In this document: piece by piece, positions 12,887 through 25,200 of the stretch
Position numbering within the stretch: position 1 is the stretch's first letter
How the letters are laid out: the number at the start of each line of letters is the position of its first letter
Position numbers and translations under genes: made by a program
The notes under the pieces: generated by a model
What the model saw: the letters and a program-made list of their open reading frames with translations, nothing else
Told to the model about the DNA's origin: nothing
Database searches by the model: none
DNA from: Rhodeus uyekii
Lineage: Eukaryota; Chordata; Actinopteri; Cypriniformes; Acheilognathidae
DNA: 64,000 nt
NCBI GenBank assembly: GCA_037043235.1
Contig: JAWRVZ010000003.1
Span: forward strand, 11,087,001-11,151,000
Direction: 5' to 3'

Positions 12887-15800
12887 TCATTCCACATGCC
12901 TGTACTTGGTGAAAAGGTTGTAAAGAACTCGAAGTGTCGATTTTAGGTCACAATTCACAATATCTGGAACAAAACAGAGGAGAAATTTTTGACTTATTCT
13001 GAAATTTGAGAACAAAAGCTTTACTCCGAAGAACTCCTCGAGCAACTAAAGCACACATTTAGTGCAAAGTTTTTTCAGTTCCATTACTTATTTGAATAAA
13101 TTTACAGCATGAACTAAATTTATGCAGAATTAAATAAAGTATCTGACTTTTCAAGGACTCTGAATGGCATTATGCAAACAATACTAATAAACCTATACAC
13201 ACATTTAATCTAAAAATCATTCAAAAACATACACAAACAACACCAAGCAAAGATTATATTAACATGTTGACTATGTTCATACACTATAAATTAATAGTAA
13301 TATATAGAGATGTAAAATTGTGGTATTTGTGTAGAATTTATAATTTTAGAATAAGTGTATTATGGATACTGTATATGGCATTGCATATGATATGTTAAAT
13401 GAGCTCTTATAAGAAAGTAGTTATTTATAACACATATACGCATGTACTAATACTTAAATAATAATACGAATTAACTAAGAAACTCACTCATTAAATATTA
13501 AGGTATTTAAGAGGGATTACTGTATTCTTAAATAACGCTTCTAAGTAAATATTCTTAATAATAGGAAAACTAACTATTCTCAAAGAAAGAAAAGTACTAA
13601 TTAGTTAGCTGAAGGAAAAAGTACTAACCGACAAACTAAACTTTTTAAACTCATTTTGATAAAAATATATGAATATAAAATATTTATTATAATTATATAT
13701 AACATTAATAAACAGTTATAAGATATTCTGCAAAATATTCAAATTAAATATATAAATTACATTTACAGTACAACCCAAGAAAGGGTTTTTCAATTATCTC
13801 GTTAAATATAAAACCGGTTAAATGAGAAACATTTGAGAATTGGGAAAACATCAGTGCCAGAGTTCTTTTTAAAATAGACTATCAAGCATCCAATTACAAT
13901 GATATGATTTGAGGAAAACAAAGGCATAATTACCCTCAGGCCTGGGTTTGGGCCTCTCCAGGCCACCGTCCTGCATCAGCTCAAAGGAGAACGACACATT
14001 ATGAACCTGCAAATAAAAAAACGACCATATTTTGACACCTTGAAAAAGCACAAAGAGGGGCATGCGTGGAAAGAGAAAAGAAAAAAGTTATTTCCCAAAA
14101 CTGAACTATAGAAGGACCTAAGCAGTTATCTCTGAAATCCACACACAAGCACTGGAAATTAGAAGGGAGCCACACATCACACCACTTATCCGTTTCCTGT
14201 GCAGAGGCAGATTACAGATGCATCCTGGTGCGACATGCCCATTTGGCACAGGCTGGGCCTTCTGGATGTGACCCAGGTGAGCAGCCTGTACTCTGGGCTG
14301 ACTGTCAACACCACCCCGTCTCAATGACACTCAACACAGCTTTCCACACTGAAGCACGCCAACCGCAGATGCACTTCAAATTTATACCTTTTGGTCAAAA
14401 TTCTCAGGGGTCAGGAAGAAGTTGTAGAGAGGGACAAAGTATCCTTCGAGGAGTCCCATCAGCAGGACCAGATACACACCATCTGCAAACTACAAACACA
14501 CCTCAGTCAGAACAACGAGAGATGCAAATGTACGTAATAATTCTGTTCTAAGGAATAATACTTTTATTCAGCCAGGATGCATTTTTATACATCAAAGAAT
14601 AGTTCCACACAAATATTAAGCAACTGTTTTCAACACTGATGATAATAATGAATATGAAATACACTGATGAGTTACTGCTCGAGAAACATTTATTATTTTT
14701 ATCATCATATCAGAATGATTAGTGAAGGATCATGCGACACTGAAGACTGGAGTAATGATGCTGAAAATACAGATTTGCATCACAGGAAAAAAATAATTTT
14801 AAAATAGATTCAAATTTATTTCAGTTTTTTTTAATTACAATTTTACAGTTCTAACTATTTTTGATTGAATAAATGCAGCCTTGATGAATGGTAGTGTATA
14901 TTCACACTTATGAATACGAATATATTTTATATTAACATGGCAATTTTAATTTTTAACATTTAGCATCTTAATCGATTATTATTTGACAAATATAAACCGC
15001 CTACAGATAAGTTATTGAACTATTTATTCAGTCAAGAATAGCAACTTACACTTTATTATACATTTCTGACACAAAGCTATCATACGAGTTCAGAAAACCT
15101 GAATTATAAAGTAGAAATCGAATGAGCTTGAGAATTTTTATTAATTTTTAATTATGCTTTTATGTCCGTTTTAAAAGATCAACAGGTACAGCCAAAAGAA
15201 CTGCGGCATGAAGGGGAATAAATGAAGTAATTTCATTAGATTCATTGAACAAATATCTTTTATTGCTGTTACTGCTAACAATTCATAAAATCACTGTAAC
15301 GGATGATTTCTCATGGCTTAGTGGTTTTAATTCACAGTGAATTCATTGTGTTGATCCTTGTGATAGTTTACCTGTGTATCCAGTTCAGCAACCTCCAAGT
15401 TCAGTTTATTCAGGTGTTTGTTGACGAAGGTGATTAGAGTCTGTGGAAAACGGATGCATATTGTGGTCAGGCTTGTCTAAGGATGTCAAGTCGACTAATA
15501 TGTGCACTCTTTCATACCTTCTTCACCACGTTCAGTTTGTCAGGAGCGTGATCAAACAAGGTATCAAAAGCATCCCGCTCTGCATGGAAGAATACATCCG
15601 TCTATTAGAAAACAACTGCAACCTTTAAACTATCATTCAAAAGTTTGGGGTTTCTCTCATAATTCTCTCAAGCTCACCAAGGCTGCATTTATTTATCAAA
15701 ACAGTCAAAATTGAAAATAATTCATATATTATAACGTGTAATTTATTCCTGGGATGCAAAGCTGTATTTTCAGAATCACTACTCCAGGCTTCAGTGTCAC

Positions 15801-18800
15801 ATGATCCTTCACTAATCATTTTAATATGATGATTTACTGCTCAAGAAACATTTATTATTATTATTACATATGTTGAAAACAGTTGTGCTGCTTCACATTT
15901 TTGTGGAAACCATGACAATTTTTCAGGTTTCTTTCGTGAATAGAAATGTCAAAAGAATAGCATGTATATCAAACAGAAATTTCATAAATATTGATCAATT
16001 TAATGCCAAATACAATTATTACTTTCTCTATTTTTAAGAAACTGAGATCTATCTGACCCCAAACTTTTGAACAGCAGTGTATATAACCTCTAAATGATGG
16101 AAATTTTAATAATACTTACCATGCCTGCCAGATAATGCCCTACGAACATAAAGAACACCTCTATTAAATTATGACCATGACTCTGATACTAACATATAAG
16201 CATGCGGTTAGAAAATCATCATATGATAATTCATATCATAGCAGTCTTTGGCCGATATTTGGTATCGGCTGATATTGGATATTTAAATGTTCATGCTCAT
16301 TTCCTTTTTGCCATCATTAAATGCTCACTTAAAGTTACTCTATAAAAACACTGATTTAATAATAGATTAATAATCTTTAGCAAAAAATAAATAAAAATTC
16401 ATACTGTACACATTATGATGTTGTGATGCTTGTAGCATTTTTAAAAAATTGTTTAGACAATTGTGTAGAATTTTAATATCGAACATTTGTCGTGCATAGG
16501 AAAAAAATAAAAAGATTGGTTTATTGGTATCGGCAAGATATCAGCATTTCATTCATCTTTTGTACACCACGGGAGGTAATTTATCTTTCGTAATGCTACG
16601 GTCACTGAAAGCCAAGCTATAAAAAAAAAGAAAAAAAGTCAGCGGCTATTTGGGCGTGTGGAAGGGTGATCAAATTGATCAGGCAAGTCTGGGACAGCCC
16701 TGGACAGGGCTTTCTCCCCATGAGGCCACCTCCTCCTCACTCTCTAATCACTCCTGCCAGCCATCAGCCTGGGCAGCAGCAGCGACTGTGTGTGTGATAA
16801 CAGCCTCAGGAAGTATTCCACGAACACACACATACACGTGCAAAAACACACACTTATCTGCCCAGCTGCCAGGTGCCTGCTGGACCGCTCTACAGTCAGC
16901 TGTGCACATATGCGTGTGTGTGTGTGTGTCTGTCTCCACACAAAGGGTGACAAAAAAGGTGCCAATCTACAGCACAATGATTGAAACATATGAAAGGAAT
17001 CATTACAAAAGATCATTAAACTCTGATATTGGCACATTTATGAACACATGGGGGTGACATTTGGAAATTAGGGTTGCAGCGTTGACGTACTCGGTGTTGC
17101 CAGTGATCTCCTCCATAACCTGACGGGATTGGAGAATGCCCTCTCGTTTCTAAGGGAAAGGAAAAAAGGAGCAGATTAGATAGTAAAATAGTAGAGCGTG
17201 GCACTTGTGACGGCAAGGTCATGGGTTCGATTCCCAGGGAAAGCAAGAATTGATTAGAATGTCAATGTGTTTCTTGAATGCAATGCAAGTCACTTTGGAT
17301 AAAAGCGTCTGACAAATGCAGAAATGTAATTCAGAGAGTGTTTTAAGTGATAAAAGGATTCTTGTCTAACTTGAATAGAATCTACATACCTGGACCACAA
17401 CCACCTGAATGGACACATGGTCAGGGAGGCGAATGGGGGCTCTGAAGTGCTGCGAGACCGCCACCAGCAGGTGAAGGATGGCCACAATGCTCTTAGCATG
17501 AACCGCTAGAAAATGTTAGAAAAAGTAGTAAAAATTCACTGTTAAATCAACTGACAATTCCTATTTTTTTAATGGAGTATTGCAGTGTTTAATTCCTGCA
17601 CATATTTTTTTTCATTTGTGTGCCCTTAAAATAACTTCTTAGCAGTGAGGTCACATGAGGTCGACCAATAGCAAACCACAACAAATCCGCCCAACTAATA
17701 CATCTTATTCCTAAACTTTAACCATTTCACTCTGATATACAGTAATCCCTCGCCACTTTGCGGTTCAAGTTTCGCGGTCTCAGTGCATCGCGGATTTTTC
17801 AAAAATATTCATCGAATTAAAAAAAATATATAAATACCGCCATATCGGCAGCCGTATTGCGGAAAGCAGCGTTGGTTCATCGTGATGCGAGAGAAATGGT
17901 TTCCCAGGATGCCAGACAAAGAGAGAAACTCTCTCAGAGGCTTTGTACACACACACGGCACTCAGACAAGACATGTGATTGGTTCCCGGCGCGAGATCGA
18001 CCAATGAGAGCACGAGTGGAGTGGGAGCCTCTTCACCTCTCTCAGAAGCAAATGTTGACGATCCAGTGAGAGAGAGCGATTAAATGTATAATATTAAGGT
18101 TTTATAATTAAATAGATTTAATTAAAATATATCTAAAGTATAAATATACACATTTTAAACATTCTGGTACCTACACACACATTAACCGCGATAAACGAGG
18201 GATCATTGTTAGGGACCAACCAAATTCACGGGTAAAAATGTGCAATTTCACGGAAGGTTTTTAAAAAAACACTCGATTACACGGAAAATTCACGGGTACA
18301 ATTTTTAGGCACCAATCACTGCAATCAGTCCATCTGCTGTCACACCCGCTGTTTTGTATTCTAAAATACCACTTTTCGACTGTTCACCTGTATTAAAAAA
18401 CAAAAAGGAAACAAAATACGACTACAACACACGTAGCCACAGACTCCGCAATGCCACGTGACATTAATGACATAGTTTAGTTTTTCGTGGTCAAAACTTG
18501 GCCGACCAACGTGGTTGCTGACATATTCTGTCGCTGCAGTGCATTGACGCTTGTGTACTGGCTGACGCTTCTCTCCGCGTCAACGCTGTTCGTTGGTACA
18601 GAAAGGTAGCGTAATGCAGCCGGCTCAGCAGAGGAAACCGACTGCTGTGCGAACGCCAGAATGCTGTTATACTCGTATCCGGCGGAACTTCTTTTGCTGC
18701 TGTTTTGTAGACTGCAAACTCGGCTAAGACGCTACGATCATCTGCTCCTGGTATACTCTTTATCAGTAAAAACATTTATCTTCAATAAAAAGCTTGTTGG

Positions 18801-21800
18801 GTGTTTTCATGGAAAGTGGCCGATTTCACGGAAAATGTCACGGCCGTGAAATCGTGAATTTGGTTGGTCCCTAATCATTGTACATGACAATAGGGAAGAG
18901 AAAACTATCGCAACTTCCATTTCATGGCCACTTTAAACCTTACCTTATTTAACTTGAATCTGGTTTCCTTTGAATGGATTAAAACAAGTACTGGCATGAA
19001 AAAAGCTGAGAAGTAGCTTCAGATCTGAGAATTGTTACTTAAGGACACAGGATTGATGTTCGCCTCCTTTTAATACAAAAGCCAATAGCGAATAAATCTT
19101 TCTGTCTCATAAAATGACCAAGAATCTCTTTAGTGTCTCTTCCACATAAGTAGAGTGATTGAAATCCACTAAAAGAAACTGTTACGTCACCTTAAGTGTT
19201 TTCCAAGCCTTTGAAACTCAAAGCTATGAGAAACACCCATCAATAGCGCTTTAAACAGACTTTACTTTGTTGTAAAGCCCTTTCGTAATCCACGGCATGT
19301 CTAAGTTACAGGTCTACATTTAACATCACATAACATTTGTCTTGTTGTACTTAGCATTATTTGAACAAATCATGTTGAAGGACCTACAGTCGACGTTCCA
19401 CTTGATGCTCCTGGTGGAGACCTTGAGCGCGTCATTGATTCTCTCCAGAACCGTCTGCAGCTTCTGCTTCTGGGCAATCTCAGATTGGGTCACCTCAGCA
19501 ACATTCAGCTTCTCACCTTCAAGCTTTTCTACGGGACAGAAGCACAAGGTCAAATCAGAATAGGGATGAGGAGAAGATCTCAAGTCCAAGTAGAACTTGC
19601 TTGGTTGTTTAGTCAAATTAACTCTTGTCTAACCAATCAGAAGAAGCCATACAGAAAAATAGACAGATTTTGTACCAAACAGCTTCTGGAGAACCTGTCC
19701 ATCATAGAGATCTTCAGCCAGGTCCTTCACAATGATTCTTTCCCCAACCAGGACATCATTGATCCAGTCGATGAGCACCTAGTTTAGGCATAATCAAGGG
19801 GGAAAGGGTTTGAAATGACACGAGGGTGAATCAATGATTTGACATTTTGGCTTTAAAAGCAAACCTTCATGAGTTCCTGGAGTTTTCGGTCATTTTTCGA
19901 ATTTGGGTCCACCATAGTGCGGACTTCATTTTCCTCTGTGAGAGAAAGAGACAAGACAGGAAGTGGGTGGAAAGAGAGGAGAAGAAGGTGTAAGGGCTTA
20001 TTATTAACCTGAGGGAGCATCAATTGAATAATCAGTCTACAGGTTCAGTACCTAGCATGATGTCCTCAGGATGAAGCTCAAAAGGTGTGGGGCTCATGGG
20101 AAGATTAATGGCATTCATCCCCTCCTCCTGCAGCTCCGATACTATAGGATACAGGACACATTGGGTGAGAGGTAGCAAATTATTTCTGAATACAGTGGCC
20201 AAAAAAAAGAAAGAAAATGAGTGTTTTGTTCCTTGTGTTATTGCTGTTTTATAAGGTTTCTATTTCAAATAAATGTTTTTTTAAACTATTCTTTAAAGAA
20301 TACTGAAAAAAATTTGAAGCAGCATAAATGTTTTCAATGTTAATAATAATAATTATAAAAACAAATCTTGAGTAGTAAATCAGTATGTTAGAATGATTTC
20401 TGGAGTAATGATAGTGGAAATACAGCTTTAGTACATTGAAAGATTCAAAGAGAAAGTTTTTTTATTTCAGAAAATTACGTTTTTTACTATAAATTTGATC
20501 AAATAAAAAATATTTTACAATAAGATTTCCACCATTCGTTAACATTAGTTAAATGTATTAACTAACACATACTAACAATAATCAATACATTTGTTTATCT
20601 TTGTTGACGTTGATTAATAAAACAGTTGTTCATTGTTAGTTCATGTTAGTTCACAGTGCATTAACATACACTCACCTCCTAAAGGATTATTAGGAACAGC
20701 ATACTAATACTGTGTTTGACCCCCTTTTGCCTTCAGAACTGCCTTAATTCTACGTGGCATTGATTCAACAAGGTGCTGAAAGCATTCTTTAGAAATGTTG
20801 GCCCATATTGATAGGAGCATCTTGCAGTTGATGGAGATTTGTGGGATGCACATCCAGAGCAGAAGCTCCCGTTCCACCACATCCCAAAGATGCTCTATTG
20901 GGTTGAGATCTGGTGCATTATCCTGCTGGAAGCGGCATTAGAGGATGGGTACATGGTGGTCATAAAGGGATGTACATAGTCAGAATACATCCCTCACACC
21001 ATTACACCACCACCACCAGCCTGCACAGTGGTAACAAGGCATGATGGATCCATGTTCACATTCTGTTTATGCCAAATTCTGAGTCTACCATCTGAATGTC
21101 TCAGCAGAAATCAAGACTCATCAGACCAGGCAACATTTTTCCAGTCTTCAACTGTCCAATTTTGGTGAGCTTGTGCAAATTGTAGCCTCTTTTTCCTATC
21201 TGTAGTGGAGATGAGTGGTACCCGGTGGGGTATTCTGCTGTTGTAGCCCATCCGCCTCAAGGTTGTGTGTGTTGTGGCTTCACAAATGCTTTGCTGCATA
21301 CCTCGGTTGTAATGAGTGGTTATTTCAGTCAAAGTTGCTCTTTTATCAGCTTGAATCAGTCGGCCCGTTCTCCTCTGACCTCTAGCATCAACAAGGTATT
21401 TTCTCCCACAGGACTGCCGCATACTGGACGTTTTTCCCTTTTCACACCATTCTTTGAAAACCCTAGAAATGGTTGTGTGTGAAAATCCCAGTAAGTGAGC
21501 AGATTGTGAAATACTCAGACCGGCCCGTCTGGCACCAACAACCATGCCACGCTCAAAATTGCTGAAATCACCTTTCCTTTCCCATTCTGACATTCAGTTT
21601 GGAGTTCAGGAGATTGTCTTGACCAGGAACAACCCCTAAATGCATTGAAGCAACTGCCATGTGATTGGTTGATTAGATAATTGCATTAATGAGAAATTGA
21701 ACAGGTGTTCCTAATAATCCTTTAGGTGAGTGTATACAACTTTTTATTTTAATGTATTAGCCAATGCTGAAATTAACAAAGGTTACTTAATGCTTTACAT

Positions 21801-24800
21801 GTGCAGATAATTGTTACCAAATTAAACTTAAATGTAATGTACATACATATATCAGAATAAATTTTCATTAAGTAACCACCTAGCAATGACTAAAAATACC
21901 ATAGCAACTCCCTGGCAACCGCCCACAACATTATCCTCATGGCTCATTTTCAGATGAAAATGTATCATCGACATTCTCAACATCCTCTAGGAAAAAAACA
22001 AAATAAAGACTCTAGCTCTTCACTCCAACAGCAACCCAGCATGCATTACTGTCTACAGCGCTGATTATGGGGATGCAAACATCCTGTGCTGGATTCCAGA
22101 GGCCTCCCATGGAGGACGATATCCTATTAATCAACACCCTCTCGACCTCACGCACAGCTGCTCTCCTGCTGCTGCTTCTCACTGACGTGGGGGTGCATAC
22201 AATCCAACGGCACAACAAAGATGTCATGCATCTTGTATTATGGTGAGCAATGAGGTTAACATGGGTGACTGCAAGGTTGTTTAACAATGAGCACCACAAC
22301 ATCTTCAGAAATTGGAGTTGAGTGACATGAAGGCGACTAAATCTTCGCTTTTTTTTCTTTTCACCAACCATTTATTTTGTAGTAGTTATCCTATGTAATT
22401 CATATGTTCAGTTGTGGAACTAAAGCAATAAACATAAAATGTACTGCATCTTGCAAAAATAGTCCTCATCAAATCAAATCATACATCAATTACTCATCCA
22501 GAGGAGATGGTCCTGTGAGTGGGCGAATAAGAGACGGAGAAATAGGCAGTCAGAGAATGCAAAGGCTCAGCTGCTTTTTTCTCTCAATCGGCCTTGCAAG
22601 TGCTGATGGATGCCGCACAATCATTACAGAAGTGCACTCTGGGAATCATGCAAACGCAGAAGAAACACTCAAACGTAATGGGTAGCAGCACAGCCTAATT
22701 TACTTACTTGATAAGAGGACGACAACAAAACTAATATTATTTTATTTGTTAAGGACGTGGATTAGCATAACCATTGTCAGGATTATTATAGGATGTAGCA
22801 GTCTAGTTTCGCAGCTGTTCTCGTCTCAAGGCTAAGATGACTCTGTTCTCATTCCTGTACAATAACAATCTCAAGCCTCATCCAGACAGAATACCTTACA
22901 TGGTTAGAAAAGCACTGCCAAAAGCTGGGTGTTAGTTGAAGACAGAGCTTAAAAACACTTTATAATGTGCCAACATGTGATTTCAAGACTATTAAAAGGC
23001 TGATTATTGCTAGTCATGACTGCCGTTTAGAGGTTTTCATCAAAAAGAGTCGATGACTCAGTCATTTTCAGTTGTGGTTGAATACCTTGAAAGGTTTTTT
23101 TTTAGAATCATGCATCCAGAGTGCACACTTTAAAGAGCTACTTGCCGAAATGGAGCATTAAAAAAAATCATTAATAAATCTCTGAATAACTAATGTTTAA
23201 AATCTCATATTGGTGTGGATGTGAGGCATTTATGACGTTAGTGCGTTATTGAGCACAGTAGAGTTCAACAGAGGTCCGGCCACGTTTTCAGTGACCTTGA
23301 TTCAGAAAGTATTTTTTCAAAAGGGTTTTTGACAAGGTGAATTACCACAAAAAAAGAGAAAAAGAAAGAAGCAACAGCAGCTTTAATGATGAAAAGAACT
23401 ACAATTTCAAGAAGCATTGCGAATGACAAACGGAAATAAATATATAACTATTGATTTAAAGGTTGATTATGTATACAGAAACAACATTTAACACACATAT
23501 ACGTGTCAAATTCCTTCATACTTCTCTGACCTACTTTCAACATATATTCCATCTCGAACTCTATAGTTCTTCCATAAGATCTCAAGCTTTTAGCTACGCT
23601 GCTCCTCACCTGTGGAACTTGCTTTCACAGCACATTCGTAATAGTGACTCTCTCCCGGTTTTTAAATCTCGTTTGAAAACATCTTTTTATGTATTGTATA
23701 GGTTCTTACTTGCTTTTTTCGTTGCTTTTTAATTATTGCTTGCAAATTATTTTATCTGCATGTAAGGCGTCCTTAGGTGTCATGTATGGCAGTAATAAAA
23801 TTATTTATTACTGCTATTATTATTTTGTATCATACAGAGACACACTTTTTTGAGAGCATATGGATATTGACTCATTTATGTAATTTGCAAGGCTTTGTGG
23901 GTGCACTAAAGAGCTAATTTGGTGCAATTTGCTTGTCTTGACTGATTGGTGGAGACTCTCTGCAGAATCATGCATATTGTAGTTTTTCACCATGAAATCC
24001 ACTGCTAAAAACAATTATTTACGAAATTTGTTGAAATAATGGCTTCAACAGACAAACGCAACCTAAAAACATATCTTTTTACAAAAGCTTTTGAATGAAT
24101 GTGTTTTTGTAGGTTTTTGTTGTTTTGTTTTGTTTTTTATTTAATTACTTTGATTTTAAGTATACCTTAGATGCTCTGTAGCACTTTGAGATTGTACAAA
24201 TGTAAAGTGCATTACAAATAAAATTTATTATTATTATTATTACTACCTCGTAGCTCTCAGTATAGGTCTTGCTGGTTTATAATTCAGTTTACATACAGGA
24301 AATACATCTGATTGTTTTTTTTATTTCGCAAGCGACGGCTGCACTCTGATGCATAATCTAACTTAGATATTTCTAAATGTTATCTCTAACATTTCCGCTA
24401 TTTGGCTTTCTAAAGTAACTCGTGTGTTTACGTATGAGTTTTAGGACAACGAACTAGGATATGAGCAAAAGAGTCGGTTCTAAACTCAAGGAGTCGATTC
24501 AATTGCATTAGAGAAACGTGAGAAACGATTCAGTTGCAGACCACTTTTGTGAAATGATTCATTGAAAAGAATCATTCATTCCGACTCAAAAGAGCGATTC
24601 ATCCGCTAGAAAGCGGCACAAACTTTGGTGTAAACATATTTCTCGATACTTTAAACACACCACGTTGTCGTTTCTTTTGAGGTTTTTAAAATATACACAA
24701 TAAACGGAAATGTTGACAGTGCTAACAAACGCTGAAGGAGGGAATTATTTGGACTTCAAGTTATGTAGTAACTTTGGTACTTTCAAGCAAAATTGTCGTG

Positions 24801-25013
24801 ACTAGATCTTCCGTTTAATATTCAAAACGTGCAAAACATCACACCATAAAAATAGGAGGTTTAAACTAGACCGCTACCTTCTTTCGCCTTTTTCCTCCTG
24901 GCCAGAGTCCCACCAAGTTTTCCCAGAAATGAGTCATCTTTCTTTCTAGAGGACGGAGACTTCGGAGTTGGCGACTTTGGAGAAGACGGAGATTTCTGCG
25001 GGGAAGAAGCCAT
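12887..25013 (-). CDS. parva: alpha-parvin, complete, 13 coding exons
   Basis: Alpha-parvin is a focal-adhesion adaptor that joins integrin-linked kinase and paxillin to F-actin (the IPP complex). Exons, in transcription order: 24878-25013, 20052-20141, 19865-19935, 19676-19778, 19388-19528, 17390-17505, 17091-17149, 16120-16139, 15518-15579, 15372-15440, 14388-14489, 13934-14006, 12887-12963. All have AG/GT borders and matching phases. They total 1119 nt, i.e. 372 residues plus stop, the same length as human alpha-parvin. The N-terminus (MASSPQKSPSSPKSP) is rich in proline-directed serines, the regulatory segment typical of the alpha paralog. CH1 falls roughly at residues 95-200 and includes the motif DWINDVLVGERIIVKDLAED. 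CH2 falls at roughly 260-370, with NVSFSFELMQDGGL near the end. The protein ends RHVE. The start codon is the first ATG of the open first exon and matches the known family start. The PARVA assignment is firm; the a/b ohnolog is undetermined. Confidence 0.96.
12964..13933. other. parva: PARVA last intron
   Basis: 970 bp, very AT-rich (13050-13800), with no recognisable repeat or exon. Confidence 0.6.
14553..14890. mobile_element. hAT-type MITE relic, same family as 15627
   Basis: It shares TTACTGCTCGAGAAACATTT and GAAGGATCATGCGACACTGA with the 15627 element, in the opposite order, plus TGAATAAATGCAGCCTTGAT at one end. The ends are eroded. It lies in PARVA intron 10. Confidence 0.6.
15627..16078. 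mobile_element. hAT-type MITE with TTCAAAAGTTTGGGG ends
   Basis: Inverted ends TTCAAAAGTTTGGGG (15636-15650) and CCCCAAACTTTTGAA (16057-16071). The body holds CAGTGTCACATGATCCTTCA and TTTACTGCTCAAGAAACATT, the signature of an abundant fish family. It lies in PARVA intron 8, between the microexon and the next exon. Confidence 0.75.
16120..16139 (-). CDS. parva: PARVA microexon, 20 nt
   Basis: The exon before it (17091-17149) ends in phase 2 after Asn-Thr-GA, and the next (15518-15579) starts in phase 1. The reading frame and the expected alpha-parvin sequence TEALSGRHERD are restored only by this 20-nt exon, which supplies ALSGRH plus split Glu codons on both sides. It has an AG acceptor (16140-16141) and a GTAAGT-type donor (16114-16119). 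It lies in the linker between the two CH domains. Confidence 0.92.
16230..16560. repeat. dispersed repeat with CGATAT/ATCGG motifs
   Basis: GGCCGATATTTGGTATCGGC at the left and TTGGTATCGGCAAGATATCA at the right look like ends of a degraded dispersed repeat common in fish genomes. No duplication is clear. It lies in PARVA intron 7. Confidence 0.4.
17191..17329 (+). mobile_element. tRNA-derived SINE
   Basis: The tRNA-like head keeps a perfect Pol III B box GGTTCGATTCC (17224-17234). It is followed by the family tail (CACTTTGGATAAAAGCGTCTG, 17292-17312). The A box region is partly lost at the 5' end. It sits 42 bp from a PARVA exon. Confidence 0.8.
17738..18209 (-). mobile_element. Tigger/pogo-like MITE, copy 2
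   Basis: Terminal repeats: TACAGTAATCCCTCG at the left, and CGATAAACGAGGGATCATTGT at the right, which is the inverted end. The interior matches copies 1 and 4 in reverse orientation. An hAT element has inserted into its last bases at 18210, so its final base lies after 18881. It lies in PARVA intron 5 (17506-19387). Confidence 0.75.
18210..18873. mobile_element. hAT-like non-autonomous transposon nested in Tigger-like MITE
   Basis: 664 bp with inverted ends TAGGGACCAACCAAATTCAC and GAATTTGGTTGGTCCCTA, flanked by an exact 8-bp duplication ATCATTGT (18202-18209 and 18874-18881). The 8-bp duplication is the hAT hallmark. No transposase frame is recognisable. Confidence 0.85.
20200..20520. mobile_element. 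hAT-type MITE relic, same family
   Basis: TTCTTTAAAGAATACTGAAA, ATGTTTTCAATGTTAATAAT and GAATGATTTCTGGAGTAATG are degraded matches to the 27640-28300 and 15627 copies. Terminal repeats are lost. It lies in PARVA intron 1. Confidence 0.45.
20669..21732 (-). mobile_element. Tc1-like transposon with broken transposase, copy 1
   Basis: 1064 bp flanked by TA, with inverted ends CACTCACCTCCTAAAGGATT and AATCCTTTAGGTGAGTG. It sits inside an older AT-rich repeat in PARVA intron 2 to 1 sequence (20142-24877). The minus-strand transposase runs from the ATG at 21591-21593. It has an HTH recognition motif (SISQSAHLLGFSHTTISRVF) and the first catalytic Asp segment (WTVEDWKNVAWSDES), then a TGA at 21111-21113, probably a decayed CGA Arg codon. 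A downstream segment is also deleted before the DLNPIEHLWDVVE-type motif. Confidence 0.9.
21111..21593 (-). pseudogene. Tc1-like transposase fragment
   Basis: 160 codons from ATG to a premature stop. They cover the N-terminal helix-turn-helix DNA-binding part and the start of the DDE catalytic domain (first Asp in WSDES). The other two acidic residues lie beyond the stop, where an internal deletion removes part of the domain. Non-functional. Confidence 0.88.
23490..23735 (+). mobile_element. LINE (L2/CR1-type) ORF2 C-terminal relic
   Basis: The plus strand reads QAFSYAAPHLWNLLSQHIRN followed by SDSLPVFKSRLKTSFYVLYR. This is the characteristic C-terminus of L2-like reverse-transcriptase polyproteins. 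It stops soon after, and no 5' part remains. It lies in PARVA intron 1. Confidence 0.75.
24020..24240 (+). mobile_element. L2-type LINE 3' tail
   Basis: CACTTTGAGATTGTACAAATGTAAAGTGCATTACAAATAAA-like text, ending in a TTATTA run, is the typical 3' end of L2-type elements. Upstream text AAACATATCTTTTTACAAAAGC resembles the end of ORF2. Confidence 0.65.
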
Positions 25014-25200
25014 CGGTAACAGTCAGGGTCAGAAAAGAGTAAATAATGTGTGATTTCCCCGCTGTGGGAGTGCGTGAAATCCCTGGAACAGGAACGGAAA
25101 CGGAATTCCAGCTATTTGCCCAACCTTCTAAAACGAGCTTCCCTTATTCTTTGATCCCACCCTCTTTCCTAAGAGAGACTGTTCAGAAAGTTATTCGCAG
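25014..25200 (-). promoter_or_regulatory. parva: PARVA 5' leader and proximal promoter region
   Basis: This is the sequence directly upstream of the PARVA start codon. It is moderately GC-rich compared with the flanking introns and free of recognisable repeats as far as about 25300. I see no TATA box at an obvious distance. The transcription start site cannot be placed from the sequence. The role is inferred only from its position ahead of exon 1. Confidence 0.4.

Larger units (their letters stand above)
20142..24877. other. parva: PARVA intron 1
   Basis: 4.7 kb between exons 1 and 2. It holds a MITE relic, a Tc1-like element inserted into an older AT-rich repeat (20528-20668 continuing at about 21733), L2 fragments (23490-23735, 24020-24240) and a GATTCA/GAATCA-rich repeat at about 24470-24610. 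Blocks at 22000-22700 are unique and less AT-rich. No extra exon is evident. Confidence 0.7.

Noticed and set aside
16650..17057. 135-codon plus-strand open frame
   Set aside because: Contains a TGTGTG-repeat-derived CVCVCV run and overlaps a PARVA intron on the wrong strand.
17191..17265. Possible tRNA gene
   Set aside because: It has a B box, but the A-box half is degraded and it is followed by the SINE tail; it is a SINE, not a tRNA gene.
22012..22371. 119-codon open frame in PARVA intron 1
   Set aside because: No domain similarity and no splice signals that would join PARVA; probably chance.
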